From NCBI GenBank assembly GCA_027587225.1, contig JAPDDQ010000013.1:1-64000 (forward strand): a stretch of DNA of 64,000 nt, in the 5' to 3' direction. The notes below the pieces were generated by a model. It did not search any database, was not told the origin of the DNA, and saw nothing but the letters and a program-made list of their open reading frames with translations. Both the position numbers and the translations under genes were made by a program. Origin of the DNA: Solirubrobacter taibaiensis. Lineage in GTDB: Bacteria > Actinomycetota > Thermoleophilia > Solirubrobacterales > Solirubrobacteraceae. This document shows, piece by piece, positions 41,263 to 50,737 of this stretch; positions within the stretch are counted from its first letter, which is position 1; each line of letters starts with the position of its first letter.

Positions 41263-41940
41263 GTGCGCGTTGGTGAAAGCTTGGCGACTTCCGTGCGCCA
41301 GTTCTCCACTGAGCACCTCGTCGTCCTCGCGCTCACCGCCGCGGCGATCGTCGTCGCGATCAAAGCGCCGAAAGCCCTCCCTCCCAAGGCGCTCGCGGTC
41401 GCCATCGGCGGCGCGTTCGCGATCGAGTTCGCGGTGCGCGCGACGGACGGGAGCTGGGACTGGGGCTTCGACCTCCCGCTCCACCTGAGCGACGTCGTCT
41501 CGATCCTCGCCCCGATCGCCCTGTGGACCCGCAAGCCGATCCTGGTCGAGGTTCTCTACTTCTGGGCCCTGACCGCGTCGCTGCAGGCGGTGATCACGCC
41601 CGACCTGCACCAGACCGTCCCGAGCGTCTTCTTCTTCACGTACTTCGTCACGCACTCGGGCGCCGTCGTCGCCGCCTGCCTGCTCGTGTTCGGCCTGGGC
41701 ATCAAACCCCGTCCGCACGCCGTCCCGCGCGTGTTCGCCGTCACGCTCGCCATGGCCGCGGCCGCGGGAATCGGCAACCTGATCACGGGCGGCAACTACA
41801 TGTACCTGCGCGCGAAACCGTCACAGGCGAGCTTGCTCGACCAGCTGGGTCCGTGGCCCGTCTACATCGTGGTCGCCGCCGCGATCGCGCTCGTGCTCTT
41901 CACCGCGCTCGACCGGCTGGCAAGATCCCCCCGGTGCTGA
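41263..41940 (+). CDS. TIGR02206-family (YwaF-like) membrane protein
   Basis: A 225-residue polytopic protein with about six helices, containing LPLHLSDVVSILAPIALWT and FFTYFVTHSGAVVAACLLVF, the hallmark of the YwaF family of unknown function. Start GTG 41263 has GGAG nine bases upstream; an internal start is possible. Its end overlaps the next gene's start by seven bases, opening a four-gene plus-strand run. Confidence 0.8.
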   Translation: MRVGESLATSVRQFSTEHLVVLALTAAAIVVAIKAPKALPPKALAVAIGGAFAIEFAVRATDGSWDWGFDLPLHLSDVVSILAPIALWTRKPILVEVLYFWALTASLQAVITPDLHQTVPSVFFFTYFVTHSGAVVAACLLVFGLGIKPRPHAVPRVFAVTLAMAAAAGIGNLITGGNYMYLRAKPSQASLLDQLGPWPVYIVVAAAIALVLFTALDRLARSPRC

Positions 41941-43124
41941 CCGCCGAGATCGACCCCGCCGAAGCCGGCTTCGACCCGAACCGCCTGCAACGCATCGACC
42001 GCCACTTCACCCGCTACGTGGACGAGGGCAAGCTGCCCGGGTTCCAGGCCGTGATCGCCCGCGACGGACGCATCGTGCACGTGGCCCAGGGCGGGATGGC
42101 CGACATCGAGGCGAGCCGTCCCGTCGCCGATGACACGCTGTGGCGCATCTACTCGATGACCAAGCCGATCACCTCCGTCGCCGCGATGCTCCTGTGGGAG
42201 GAGGGTGCGTTCGAGCTCAAGGACCCGGTCGCGAACTTCATCCCCGCGTTCAAAGATGCGCGCGTGTGGGCGGGCGGGAACCAGAACAGCCCGGTCACCC
42301 GGCCCGCGATCGAGCCCGTGCGCGTGTGGCACCTGCTCACCCACACCGCCGGGCTCACGTACGGCTTCCACTACGCGCACCCACTCGACGGCGTCTATCG
42401 CGCGAAGGGGTTCGAATTCGGCAGCCCGAGCGACCTCGAGACCACGGTGAACGCGTGGGCGGAGCTGCCGCTGCTGTTCGAGCCGGGCACGGAGTTCAAC
42501 TACTCCGTCGCGACGGACGTCCTCGGGCGCCTGGTCGAAGTGCTCTCCGGCCAGACGCTGGACGTGTTCTTCCAGGAGCGGATCTTCGGCCCGCTCGGCA
42601 TGACGGACACGACGCTGCACCCGGTCGATCCCAACCGTCTCGCCGCGCTGTATGAGCCGGGCCTCAAGCGCAACGACCGCATGGGCTCGCACGGGCTGCG
42701 CACGCCGGAGATGCTGTCGGGCGGCGGCGGGTTGATCGGCACCGCCGCCGACTACCACCGCTTCACCTCGATGCTCGTGGACGAGGGACAGCCGCTGCTC
42801 GCGCCGCGCACGCTGCGCTACATGGCGCGCAACCACCTGCCGGGCGGCGCCGAGCTCAAGGATGTGGCGCGGCCGACCATCTCCGAGACGCAGAACGACG
42901 GGGTGGGCTTCGGGCTCGGCTTCTCCGTCGTGCTCGACCCGGCGGCGACGAAGCTCGCCACGCACCCCGGGGAGCTCGGCTGGGGCGGCTTGGCCTCCAC
43001 CGCCTTCTACGTCGTGCCGGAGGAGCGCCTGAGCGTGCAGTTCTTCACGCAGATGATGCCGTCGTCGGCCTATCCGCTGCGCTCGCAGTTGCGCCAGCTC
43101 GTCTATCAAGCCATGCTCGGCTGA
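41934..43124 (+). CDS. Serine hydrolase, beta-lactamase/class C-like family
   Basis: A 396-residue penicillin-binding-fold enzyme without signal peptide. The nucleophile SxxK is SMTK (74-77), the tyrosine motif is YSV in FEPGTEFNYSVATDVLG and a late HPGELGWGG stands in for the KTG region. Members act as esterases, transesterases or peptidases rather than true beta-lactamases. Start GTG 41934 overlaps the preceding stop. The stop and the next start share TGATG. Confidence 0.88.
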   Translation: MLTAEIDPAEAGFDPNRLQRIDRHFTRYVDEGKLPGFQAVIARDGRIVHVAQGGMADIEASRPVADDTLWRIYSMTKPITSVAAMLLWEEGAFELKDPVANFIPAFKDARVWAGGNQNSPVTRPAIEPVRVWHLLTHTAGLTYGFHYAHPLDGVYRAKGFEFGSPSDLETTVNAWAELPLLFEPGTEFNYSVATDVLGRLVEVLSGQTLDVFFQERIFGPLGMTDTTLHPVDPNRLAALYEPGLKRNDRMGSHGLRTPEMLSGGGGLIGTAADYHRFTSMLVDEGQPLLAPRTLRYMARNHLPGGAELKDVARPTISETQNDGVGFGLGFSVVLDPAATKLATHPGELGWGGLASTAFYVVPEERLSVQFFTQMMPSSAYPLRSQLRQLVYQAMLG

Positions 43125-43840
43125 TGCGCGCGAAGCTGATCGGCGTCCCCGGGTCGCACCCGTGCCTGAGCGTGGAGCTGATGCTGCGCCACAAGGGGGT
43201 CGAGTACACCCGGCTGGACCTGCCGAACATGACGCACAAGGCGCTCGTGCCGCTGCTCGGCTTCCGCGGCAGCACGGTGCCGGTGATCAAGCTCGACGGC
43301 CAGCGCATCCGCACCACGATGCGGATCGCGCGGGCGCTGGAGACCCTGCAGCCGGACCCGCCGCTGTTCCCGCGCGACGACCTCGAAGGCGATGAGGCGT
43401 GGGCGGATTCCGCGCTCCAGGACGGGGTGCGCCAGTTCGCCCGCTACGCCATCGGGCAGGACAAGGAGGCGATGGCCTCGTTCCTGCACGAGCCGCTGCT
43501 CGGCATCCCGGCGAACCTCGTCAAGCCGACGGTCCCGCTCATCCGGCCCGTCGTCTCGTGGCAGATGGCGCCGAAGACCGGTACCGCCGAGGCCTGCCTG
43601 GAGGCGCTGCCGGGCCAGCTGGATCGCGTCGACGCGCTGATCGAGGCGGGCACGCTCGGGTCCGAGCAGCCGAACGTCGTCGATTTCCAGGTCGCGCCGT
43701 CGGTGCGGCTGATGCTGAACTTCGACCAGCTGCGCGAGCACATCGACGCGCGGCCCGCCGGAGCGCACGCCCGCCGCTTCGTGCCCGATTACCCTGGCCG
43801 GTTCCGGGCAGTATTCCCGGACTCATGGCTGCCGTTCTGA
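43124..43840 (+). CDS. Glutathione S-transferase-like protein
   Basis: A 238-residue protein with a thioredoxin-like N-terminal domain (AKLIGVPGSHPCLSVELMLR, then FRGSTVPVIKLDG with the cis-proline VP) and a helical C-terminal part typical of GSTs. The cysteine at position 14 lies where the catalytic residue sits in some classes. Actinobacteria mostly lack glutathione, so the thiol partner, if any, may be mycothiol. It overlaps both neighbours (TGATG upstream, 16 bases downstream). Confidence 0.75.
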   Translation: MRAKLIGVPGSHPCLSVELMLRHKGVEYTRLDLPNMTHKALVPLLGFRGSTVPVIKLDGQRIRTTMRIARALETLQPDPPLFPRDDLEGDEAWADSALQDGVRQFARYAIGQDKEAMASFLHEPLLGIPANLVKPTVPLIRPVVSWQMAPKTGTAEACLEALPGQLDRVDALIEAGTLGSEQPNVVDFQVAPSVRLMLNFDQLREHIDARPAGAHARRFVPDYPGRFRAVFPDSWLPF

Positions 43841-44694
43841 GACAAGACATCACGCTCGGGGGCGAGGTCGCGGCCTGGCTGTGGCACCCCGAGGGAGCAA
43901 AGGGTTGCGTCGTGCTCGGGCACGGCTTCAGCGCCGTCCGCGACATGCGCATCGACGCGTACGCGGAGCGCTTCGCCGAGGCCGGCCTCGCCGCGCTGCT
44001 GTTCGACTACCGCCACTTCGGGGCGAGCGGTGGCCAGCCGCGCCAGCTGCTGGACATCAAGCGCCAGCTCGAGGACTGGCGGACCGCGGTCGCCTACGCG
44101 CGCGGGCTCGACGGGGTGGAGAAGGTCGGCCTGTTCGGGTCGAGCTTCGGCGGCGGGCACGCGATCGAGATCGCCGCGAGCGACCCGAACGTGGACGCGG
44201 CCGTCGCCCAGTGCCCGATGACCGACGGTCTGCTGGCGGCGCAACGGATGCCGGTCAAGACGGCGCTGAAGGTCGGCAAGCTCGCGCTCCAGGACGAGCT
44301 CGGCTCACGGCTCGGCCGCAAGCCGAAGTACATCGCCGCCGCGGGCAAGCCCGGTGACGTGGCGATCATGTCGGCGGAGGACACGTTGCCCGGCTTCGAG
44401 TCGCTCACGCCGCCGGATTCGCAGTGGGTGAACGCGGTCGCGGCGCGGATCGGGCTGTGGGTCGGCACCTACCGCCCCGGCCGGCACGCCGCCTCGATCA
44501 CGTGCCCGATCCTGATCAGCGTGTGCGAGAAGGACTCACTCGTGTCCGTGGACGCGGCGGCGAAGGTCGCGGATGACGCCCCGCAGGGCGAGCTCACCCG
44601 CTACCCGATCGGCCACTTCGAGATCTACACGGGCGAGTGGTTCGAACGGGCGGTGACGCGCCAGGCGGAGTTCCTGGCGCGCCACCTCAACTAG
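43825..44694 (+). CDS. Alpha/beta hydrolase (DUF1100/dienelactone hydrolase-like)
   Basis: A 289-residue cytosolic hydrolase. It has VVLGHGFSAVRDM, the elbow GSSFGGGHA (nucleophile Ser), an acidic residue in VCEKDSLVSVDAA and the histidine in YPIGHFEIYTGEW. ATG 43825 is inside the end of the GST-like gene, 16 bases overlap; the frame upstream is shadow. Substrate unknown. Its stop abuts the stop of the convergent gene with no spacer. Confidence 0.85.
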   Translation: MAAVLRQDITLGGEVAAWLWHPEGAKGCVVLGHGFSAVRDMRIDAYAERFAEAGLAALLFDYRHFGASGGQPRQLLDIKRQLEDWRTAVAYARGLDGVEKVGLFGSSFGGGHAIEIAASDPNVDAAVAQCPMTDGLLAAQRMPVKTALKVGKLALQDELGSRLGRKPKYIAAAGKPGDVAIMSAEDTLPGFESLTPPDSQWVNAVAARIGLWVGTYRPGRHAASITCPILISVCEKDSLVSVDAAAKVADDAPQGELTRYPIGHFEIYTGEWFERAVTRQAEFLARHLN

Positions 44695-45528
44695 CTACTC
44701 GGTGATCTGGACGTAGACGCGCTTGCGTGGGATGGTCGTGCCGTTGGTCGCGTCGCCGTTGCTGTCACGTGCGCTGAACACGAACGCGTTGACGGTCTTG
44801 GAGTTGGCCGGCGCGCACTCGACCGCCACGGTCTGGCACCGCGCGACGCTGACCTCACCGTCGAAGTTGATGTCGGCCGTGCCGTCGCCACTCGTGTCGA
44901 TCTTGTTCTGGAGCGCGATGGTCGCCTGCAGCCCCTTGCCCTCGAGCGAGGCGCCCGAGTCGATGTAGACGTTCTGGTTGGTCTGGTAGGCGTCGAGGAT
45001 CGTGAAGCCGCCGGACTGCTCCTCGATCTGACCCGCCTCGTTGACGAGCAGCCAACGGGTCTTCAGCGCGGCGGCTTCGACGCCGTCGACACGGTCGGCG
45101 TTCAAGCCGGTAGCCACGCCCGTGGCGTTGGTCGTGAACGGCTTCTTGGCGTCGCCGCCGGCGCCGACGGTGATCAGGCCGGCGCTCTCGGCGCCGACCG
45201 CGTTGAACTCGAACGCGAAGCCGGTGGACAGGTTGTTCGCGCGGATGCACGGGTTCTTGGGCGGGTTGGCGGCGGAGCCGCCCGCGGTGGAGCGGCAGCC
45301 GTAGATGGCGCCGCCGCCGGTGGTGGACTTGTTGGACTGGCGGGTCGTGTAGCCCGTCCCGTTGGACGAGACGATCTCGGTCTCCTTGGTGGCCGTGCCG
45401 TTGCGCACGCCCTCCCGGAGCGCATCACCCGTGGCCGCGATACCGAACGGCGCGATCCCGAGGACCAGGATCGTGGTGGCGATGACGACGGAGCGGGTGC
45501 GCGGACCGCGCTTGTCAGATGAACCCAT
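44695..45528 (-). CDS. Secreted or membrane-anchored hypothetical protein, 277 aa
   Basis: It starts MGSSDKRGPRTRSVVIATTI and has one N-terminal hydrophobic segment (VVIATTILVLGIAPFGIAA), probably a signal or anchor. The rest is asparagine/threonine/glycine-rich, strand-like sequence (TGYTTRQSNKSTTGGG, IDTSGDGTADINFDGEV), as in secreted surface proteins. No domain recognised. ATG 45528 is chosen since the preceding 23 codons do not look like a signal sequence. Confidence 0.7.
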   Translation of the reverse strand: MGSSDKRGPRTRSVVIATTILVLGIAPFGIAATGDALREGVRNGTATKETEIVSSNGTGYTTRQSNKSTTGGGAIYGCRSTAGGSAANPPKNPCIRANNLSTGFAFEFNAVGAESAGLITVGAGGDAKKPFTTNATGVATGLNADRVDGVEAAALKTRWLLVNEAGQIEEQSGGFTILDAYQTNQNVYIDSGASLEGKGLQATIALQNKIDTSGDGTADINFDGEVSVARCQTVAVECAPANSKTVNAFVFSARDSNGDATNGTTIPRKRVYVQITE

Positions 45529-45687
45529 GTTGAGGGATCGCTGAGACCGGTCCGATGGATGTTGCCCACGGCAAACTGGCGCGCTCGCGACACGCAACGG
45601 AGAGGTTGCTCAACACCCTACGGTCGAATCCGAATCCGACATCCGGTCCAATGTGAAGCGCCAATAAGGCCGCCACTCTCCCGGCCT

Positions 45688-48600
45688 ATGAAACTCGCCC
45701 GAACCGCGGCACGGCTGCTCGCGGTCACGTGTGCGCTCGGCCTCACGGCCGCGCCCGCCTCTGCCGCTGACCTGGATTTGGAGTCGCTGGACGGCCCTAC
45801 CGCCGTCAAGCTGATGGAAGAGGGCAAGCTCACGTCGGTCGAGCTGACCCGCGCGTACATCGCTCGCATCACGGCGCTCAACAAGAGCGGCCCGGGCCTC
45901 AACGCCGTATCGCAGCTCAACTCGCAGGCGATCAAGGACGCCGCGCTGCTGGACAAGGAGCGCAAGGAAGGCAAGCTGCGCGGTCCCGCGCACGGCCTGC
46001 CGATCCTGCTCAAGGACCTGATCGACGTGAAGGGCATGTACACGTCGGCAGGCAACTTCTCGCTGCGCAACTCCTTCCCGGCGATCGACTCGGGCGTGGC
46101 CAAGCACCTGCGTGAGCGCGGTGTCGTGATCCTCGGCAAGCTCGGCCTCTCCGAGTACGCGAACTACTTCGGCAGCCAGCCGTCGGGCTTCGCGAACCTC
46201 ACCGGCCAGGTGCTCAACGGCGTCGACGCCGACCAGAACCCCTCGGGTTCCTCCTCCGGCTCCGGCTCCGCGGGCGCCGCCGCGTTGAGCACGCTCGTCA
46301 TCGGCACGGAAACGAGCGGCTCGATCATCTCCCCGTCGCAGGCGAACGGCCTTGTCGGCCTGCGCCCGACGGTCGGCCTCGTGCCCGGCTACGGCATCGC
46401 GCCGATCTCGGCCTCGCAGGACACCGCCGGCCCGATGGACCGCACCGTCGCCAACGCGGCGATGACGCTGCAGTCGATCGCGGGCTACGACGCCCACAAC
46501 GCCGACTACTACAAGGGCATCTGGGGCGCGGGCGTTCCCGACGAGGAGATCATCCCGCCCGTCCCGGCCACGGTCCCGAACTACATGTCGGCGCTGGACG
46601 CGAACTTCGTGCGCGGCAAGCGCATCGGCTACAACGGCACGCTGACCGAGGGCACGCCGCTCAAGCAGGCCTACGACGCGCTCGTCGCGGCCGGCGCGAT
46701 CATGGTCGAGCGGGCGAACATCAGCCCGGCCGGCATGCCCGGCGGCGTGCTCGGCTACGAGGCCAAGCGCGACATCGGCTCCTACTACCGCCACCTCGGC
46801 CCGGACGCGCCGATCAAGACCGTCGAGCAGGAGATGGCCGACAACACGGCCAACGCGCAGGAGGCGCTGAAGTTCGGCAACGGCACGCACGCCAGCGCGT
46901 TCGCGATCGACATCACGCCGGACTCGGCCGCTTCGGTCGCCTACCGCAACGACGTGCTCGTCGGCAAGCGGCTGAGCCACTCCGGGATCGACCGGATGAT
47001 GATCAACGACACGCCCGCCGACACGAGCGACGACTTCATCGCGATCCTCGGCAGCGTCTCCAACGGCGCCCGCGCCGGCTACCCGCAGCTGACGATCCCG
47101 ATGGGCTACAACGACACCCAGCGGCGCACGCTCAACGTCTCGATCCACGCGAACGCGTACAAGGAGCGGGACCTGATCGGTGTCGCGTACGTGATCGAGC
47201 AGGGCACGAAGCTGCGCAAGCCGGCTTCGCAGGTCAACCCGAGCATGTACCGCTGCGCCGACACGGTGCCGGCCCCGCCGTTCGCTTCGCGCGGCGCCTG
47301 CAACCCGGACTACAAGTCGACGCTCGCGCTCGCGGGTGGCAAGACGATCCTGCCGTTCTCGCTGGAGACGGAGTCCGCTTCCGCGCTGCGTGACCGCCTC
47401 GCTTCCGGGACGCTCACGTCGGAGACGCTGACGAAGGCGTACCTGACCCGCATCGCGATGACCAACGCCGAGGGCCCGGCCCTGCAGGCCGTCCGCTCGC
47501 TCAACACGAGCGCGGTGACCGAGGCGAAGGCGCTCGACGCCGAGCGCGCCGCCGGCTCCGTCCGCGGCCCGCTGCACGGCCTGCCGGTCCTGCTCGACGA
47601 CACGATCGACGCGAAGGGCCTGCCCACCACGGGCGGCTCGATCGCGCTGCAGAACTCGATGCCGGCCGCGGACGCCGCCCTGGTGGCGAAGCTGAAGGCG
47701 GCGGGCGCGATCGTGCTCGGCAAGACGAACGTCACCGAGCTCGGCGGCCTGTTCGACGCGAACCTGCCGGAGGGCTACAGCTCGCTCGGCGGGCAGGTGC
47801 TGCTCCCGTCGGACACCGACAAGACGCCGGCCGGCTCCTCCGCGGGTTCCGCGGCGGCGACGGCGGCCGGCCTCGCGGCGCTGACGATCGGCACCGAGAC
47901 CTCCACGGACACGGCGCAGCTGATCGCGCCGGCGGGCGTGGCGGGTGTCGTCGGCCTGAAGCCGACGGTCGGCGCGGTGTCGACCGCCGGTGTGCTGCCG
48001 GTCGCCAAGTCGCAGGACGCGGCCGGCCCGATCACCCGCACGGTCGCCGACGCGGCGAGCGCGTTCGAGGTGCTGTCGGGCAAGACGGTCTCGCTCTCGG
48101 CCTCGGCCACCGGCACGCGCGTCGCGGTCATCAACTCGACCACGGCGCCGTACCCGACCGCGATCACCGCGCTGCAGGGTGTGGGCGCGACCACGGCGGT
48201 CAAGACGATCGCGACGCCGGCGAACGTCGCGAGCGTCATCTCGCGCTCGTTCGAGAAGGACGTCAACGCCTACTTGGGCGGGAAGAGCACGCTGGCCGCG
48301 ATCGTCGCGTACAACACGGCGAACCCGGTCGAGGGCCTCAAGTACCAGCAACGTGAGCTGACGGCGGCGCTGTCGCCCGACGTCTCCACGCTGGACGCGG
48401 ACACGGCTGCGGGCATCGCCGCCAACGCCGCGGTCATCGACGCGGCTTTGACGGACGCCGACGTGATCATGGTCCCGAGCGGCAACGCGCTGGTGGGCTA
48501 CGCGGACCGCGCGGGCTACCCGGTCCTGACCGTCCCGGCCGGCTTCGGCACAGGCGGCTCAGGCCGCAACCCGATCGGCGTGACGTTCGTCGCCGCCAAG

Positions 48601-49149
48601 GATGCGGAGGCGAAGCTGCTCAACGCGGGCTACGCCTTCGAGCAGGCCACGAAGGTCCGGCTCGCACCGTCGTTCACGAACCCGAGCATGTTCCGCTGCG
48701 TCGAGGGCTCGACGTTCTACGCGCCGCACCACTGCCACCCGGGCGACCTCGCGTCCCCGACGGCGGACGGCCCGAACGAGACGGCCACGGCGGGCGACGT
48801 GGGCGGCACGGTGCCGGCGACGCTCTCGCTGACGCTGGGCGCCTCGCCGACGTTCGGCGCGTTCACGCCGGGTGTGGCGCGGGAGTACACGACGTCCACG
48901 ACGGCGACCGTGATCTCCACCGCCGGTGACGCGACGCTGTCGGTCGGCGATCCGGGCCACCTGATGAACGGCGCCTTCAGCCTCCCGCAGCCCCTGCGGG
49001 TGGAGTTCTCGAAGGCGACGTGGACCGCGCCGGTCTCCAATGAGGCGGTCGCGGTGACGTTCAAGCAGGCGATCGGTGCGAATGACGCGCTGCGGACAGG
49101 GTCTTACTCGAAGACGCTGACGTTCACGCTGTCGACCACTACGCCGTAG
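45688..49149 (+). CDS. Secreted tandem amidase-signature protein, second copy degenerate
   Basis: A 1153-residue exported protein: signal peptide (LAVTCALGLTAAPASA), amidase-signature domain 1 (about 30-510), domain 2 (about 555-1010) and a beta-rich C-terminal module. Copy 1 has the Lys-cisSer-Ser set: Lys109 (LLKDLIDV), serines 188-190 in SGSSSGSGSAG and nucleophile Ser212 (TETSGSIIS). In copy 2 the lysine is Asp637 (LLDDTIDA) and the nucleophile stretch reads TETSTDTAQL, so it looks inactive. The family hydrolyses amides, often from outside substrates. The C-terminal module may be a surface-binding domain. Confidence 0.88.
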   Translation: MKLARTAARLLAVTCALGLTAAPASAADLDLESLDGPTAVKLMEEGKLTSVELTRAYIARITALNKSGPGLNAVSQLNSQAIKDAALLDKERKEGKLRGPAHGLPILLKDLIDVKGMYTSAGNFSLRNSFPAIDSGVAKHLRERGVVILGKLGLSEYANYFGSQPSGFANLTGQVLNGVDADQNPSGSSSGSGSAGAAALSTLVIGTETSGSIISPSQANGLVGLRPTVGLVPGYGIAPISASQDTAGPMDRTVANAAMTLQSIAGYDAHNADYYKGIWGAGVPDEEIIPPVPATVPNYMSALDANFVRGKRIGYNGTLTEGTPLKQAYDALVAAGAIMVERANISPAGMPGGVLGYEAKRDIGSYYRHLGPDAPIKTVEQEMADNTANAQEALKFGNGTHASAFAIDITPDSAASVAYRNDVLVGKRLSHSGIDRMMINDTPADTSDDFIAILGSVSNGARAGYPQLTIPMGYNDTQRRTLNVSIHANAYKERDLIGVAYVIEQGTKLRKPASQVNPSMYRCADTVPAPPFASRGACNPDYKSTLALAGGKTILPFSLETESASALRDRLASGTLTSETLTKAYLTRIAMTNAEGPALQAVRSLNTSAVTEAKALDAERAAGSVRGPLHGLPVLLDDTIDAKGLPTTGGSIALQNSMPAADAALVAKLKAAGAIVLGKTNVTELGGLFDANLPEGYSSLGGQVLLPSDTDKTPAGSSAGSAAATAAGLAALTIGTETSTDTAQLIAPAGVAGVVGLKPTVGAVSTAGVLPVAKSQDAAGPITRTVADAASAFEVLSGKTVSLSASATGTRVAVINSTTAPYPTAITALQGVGATTAVKTIATPANVASVISRSFEKDVNAYLGGKSTLAAIVAYNTANPVEGLKYQQRELTAALSPDVSTLDADTAAGIAANAAVIDAALTDADVIMVPSGNALVGYADRAGYPVLTVPAGFGTGGSGRNPIGVTFVAAKDAEAKLLNAGYAFEQATKVRLAPSFTNPSMFRCVEGSTFYAPHHCHPGDLASPTADGPNETATAGDVGGTVPATLSLTLGASPTFGAFTPGVAREYTTSTTATVISTAGDATLSVGDPGHLMNGAFSLPQPLRVEFSKATWTAPVSNEAVAVTFKQAIGANDALRTGSYSKTLTFTLSTTTP

Positions 49150-49230
49150 CAAGTTGCAGGGGGTTGCGCCGTTGTCGGGTGCCGTTGAGGGGCGGTCCGG
49201 GGGAACAATGGCGTGACGCGGTCTGGGGCC

Positions 49231-49266
49231 GGCGGGTGACGTGAGGGGAAAGCCACGTCACCCGCC
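49231..49266. terminator. Bidirectional hairpin terminator, 13-bp stem
   Basis: GGCGGGTGACGTG (49231-49243) pairs perfectly with CACGTCACCCGCC (49254-49266) around a 10-base loop. It lies between the convergent amidase and response regulator genes and covers the regulator's last codons and stop. No U-run follows, usual in GC-rich actinobacteria. Confidence 0.75.
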
Positions 49267-49905
49267 CCGACCGCGTTCGATCACGCCGTGCTCGTAGGCG
49301 TAGATCACGGCTTGCACCCGGTCTCTCAGACCGAGCTTGCCGAGCAGGTTGGAGACGTGGCGCTTGGCGGTCGGCTCCGCCACCACGAGCGCTCGCGCGA
49401 TCTCCTGGTTGGAGAGGCCGCCGGCGATGAGGTTGAGGACCTCTCGCTCGCGGTCGGTCAGCTCGGACAGCGTTGCGTTGGGCGTCGTCTGCGGGAGCCG
49501 GTGCGCGACACGGTCCAGGAGTTGTCTCGTGACCTTGGGGCCGAGGACGGCATCGCCGTTCGCGACCGCCTTCACCGCGGCCACCAGCTCCTGGCGTGGG
49601 ACGTCCTTGGTCAAAAAGCCCGAGGCGCCGGCTCGCAGCGCTTCGACGATGTACTCGTCGAGGCCGAAGGTGGTGAGGATGAGGACCTTGTGGCGCGGGA
49701 GCCTGCGCGTGGCCTCGATCCCGTCGAGGCCCGGCATCCGGATGTCCATCAGGATCACGTCCGGGTGGTGCTGCGCGGCGAGCTCGATCGCCTGCGCGCC
49801 GTCGTCGGCTTCAGCGATCACCTCGATCTGTCCCGTGGCCTCGAGCACGGTCTTGAAGCCGGTGCGCATGAGCGGCTGGTCGTCGGCGATCAGGACGCGG
49901 ATCAT
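49258..49905 (-). CDS. NarL/LuxR-type response regulator
   Basis: A 215-residue regulator: receiver with phospho-acceptor Asp54 (VILMDIRMPGLDG), the acidic pair IADDQ and the switch lysine in FLTKDVPR, then a LuxR-type HTH (LTDREREVLNLIAGGLSNQE). It is cognate to the overlapping histidine kinase (start 49905 inside the kinase stop by ATGA). The pair with an ABC transporter upstream resembles LiaRS/BceRS-type envelope-stress sensing. The 3' end overlaps a terminator hairpin. Confidence 0.93.
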   Translation of the reverse strand: MIRVLIADDQPLMRTGFKTVLEATGQIEVIAEADDGAQAIELAAQHHPDVILMDIRMPGLDGIEATRRLPRHKVLILTTFGLDEYIVEALRAGASGFLTKDVPRQELVAAVKAVANGDAVLGPKVTRQLLDRVAHRLPQTTPNATLSELTDREREVLNLIAGGLSNQEIARALVVAEPTAKRHVSNLLGKLGLRDRVQAVIYAYEHGVIERGRGG

Positions 49906-50735
49906 GCGTACGGGAGCTCCGCCCGGACCTCGAAGCCGCGGTCCTTCGGGGCGGCGTCGAGCGTCCCGCCGAACGCGGCGACGCGCTCACGCATCCCGAT
50001 CAGCCCGTGCCCGTTGGTGAGCGCGGTCGAACGGCCGCCCTCGTCCTGGATCGTGAGGCTCAGGGCGCTGGCGCCGTATACGATCGTGACGGTCGCGGGC
50101 GCGCCGTTGGCGTGTCGCACGACGTTCGTCACCGCCTCCTGCACGATCCGGAACGCGGACGCTTCCAGGCCCGGGGTGAGCGCGCGCGGGGTGCCCTCGA
50201 TGGCGAGTGTGATCGGCACGCCGGCGGCGCGGGCGCCGTCGACCACCGTGTCGAGCTCGTCGAGGCCTTTGCGCTCAGGGTCGTTGCGCAGCACGCGGTG
50301 CAGCTCGGCCATCGTGCGCCGGCCCTGAGCGGCGATCGCGTCCGCGCGCTCGTCGCCGGTGACCGCGGCGAGTGCCTCGGCCTGCACGACCATCAGGGAG
50401 ACGTCGTGGCCGACGGCGTCGTGCAGCTCGCGCGCGATCCGCAGGCGCTCCTCGGCGGCCGCGTTCTTGCCCAGCAGCTCGCGCCGGATGGCAATGAAGC
50501 GGGCGCTCGCGATGGTGGCGACGGCGAGGACGGCGCAGGTCACGGGTTCGGCCCAGTGGTCGAGGTCGGCGAGCTGCGCGACGGTGAGCACCGCGCCCGC
50601 CGCGACCGCGGGCTTGAGGCCGCGGTCGGCGGCGATCCAGTACAGCGGCACGAGCGCCAGCAGCAGGAAGAACGGCAGCACCACGCTCACCGCGACGATC
50701 GCGATGAACAGCGGGATGGCGTGCCGGCGGGGCAA
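49902..50735 (-). CDS. NarL-family sensor histidine kinase
   Basis: About 277 residues: a short N-terminal region with four hydrophobic segments, a HisKA_3 helix with ARELHDAVGHDVSLMVVQAE (phospho-His in ELHD) and a C-terminal HATPase domain ending GHGLIGMRERVAAFGG. TTG 50735 has GGAG eight bases upstream; a GTG at 50765 inside the permease gene is an alternative. It overlaps the response regulator start and follows the ABC permease. Its stimulus is probably sensed through the membrane or via the transporter. Confidence 0.85.
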   Translation of the reverse strand: MPRRHAIPLFIAIVAVSVVLPFFLLLALVPLYWIAADRGLKPAVAAGAVLTVAQLADLDHWAEPVTCAVLAVATIASARFIAIRRELLGKNAAAEERLRIARELHDAVGHDVSLMVVQAEALAAVTGDERADAIAAQGRRTMAELHRVLRNDPERKGLDELDTVVDGARAAGVPITLAIEGTPRALTPGLEASAFRIVQEAVTNVVRHANGAPATVTIVYGASALSLTIQDEGGRSTALTNGHGLIGMRERVAAFGGTLDAAPKDRGFEVRAELPYA

Positions 50736-50737
50736 GG

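Noticed and set aside
45610..48351. A 913-residue minus-strand frame under the tandem amidase
   Set aside because: Arg/Val/Asp-rich shadow of the amidase, no domain.
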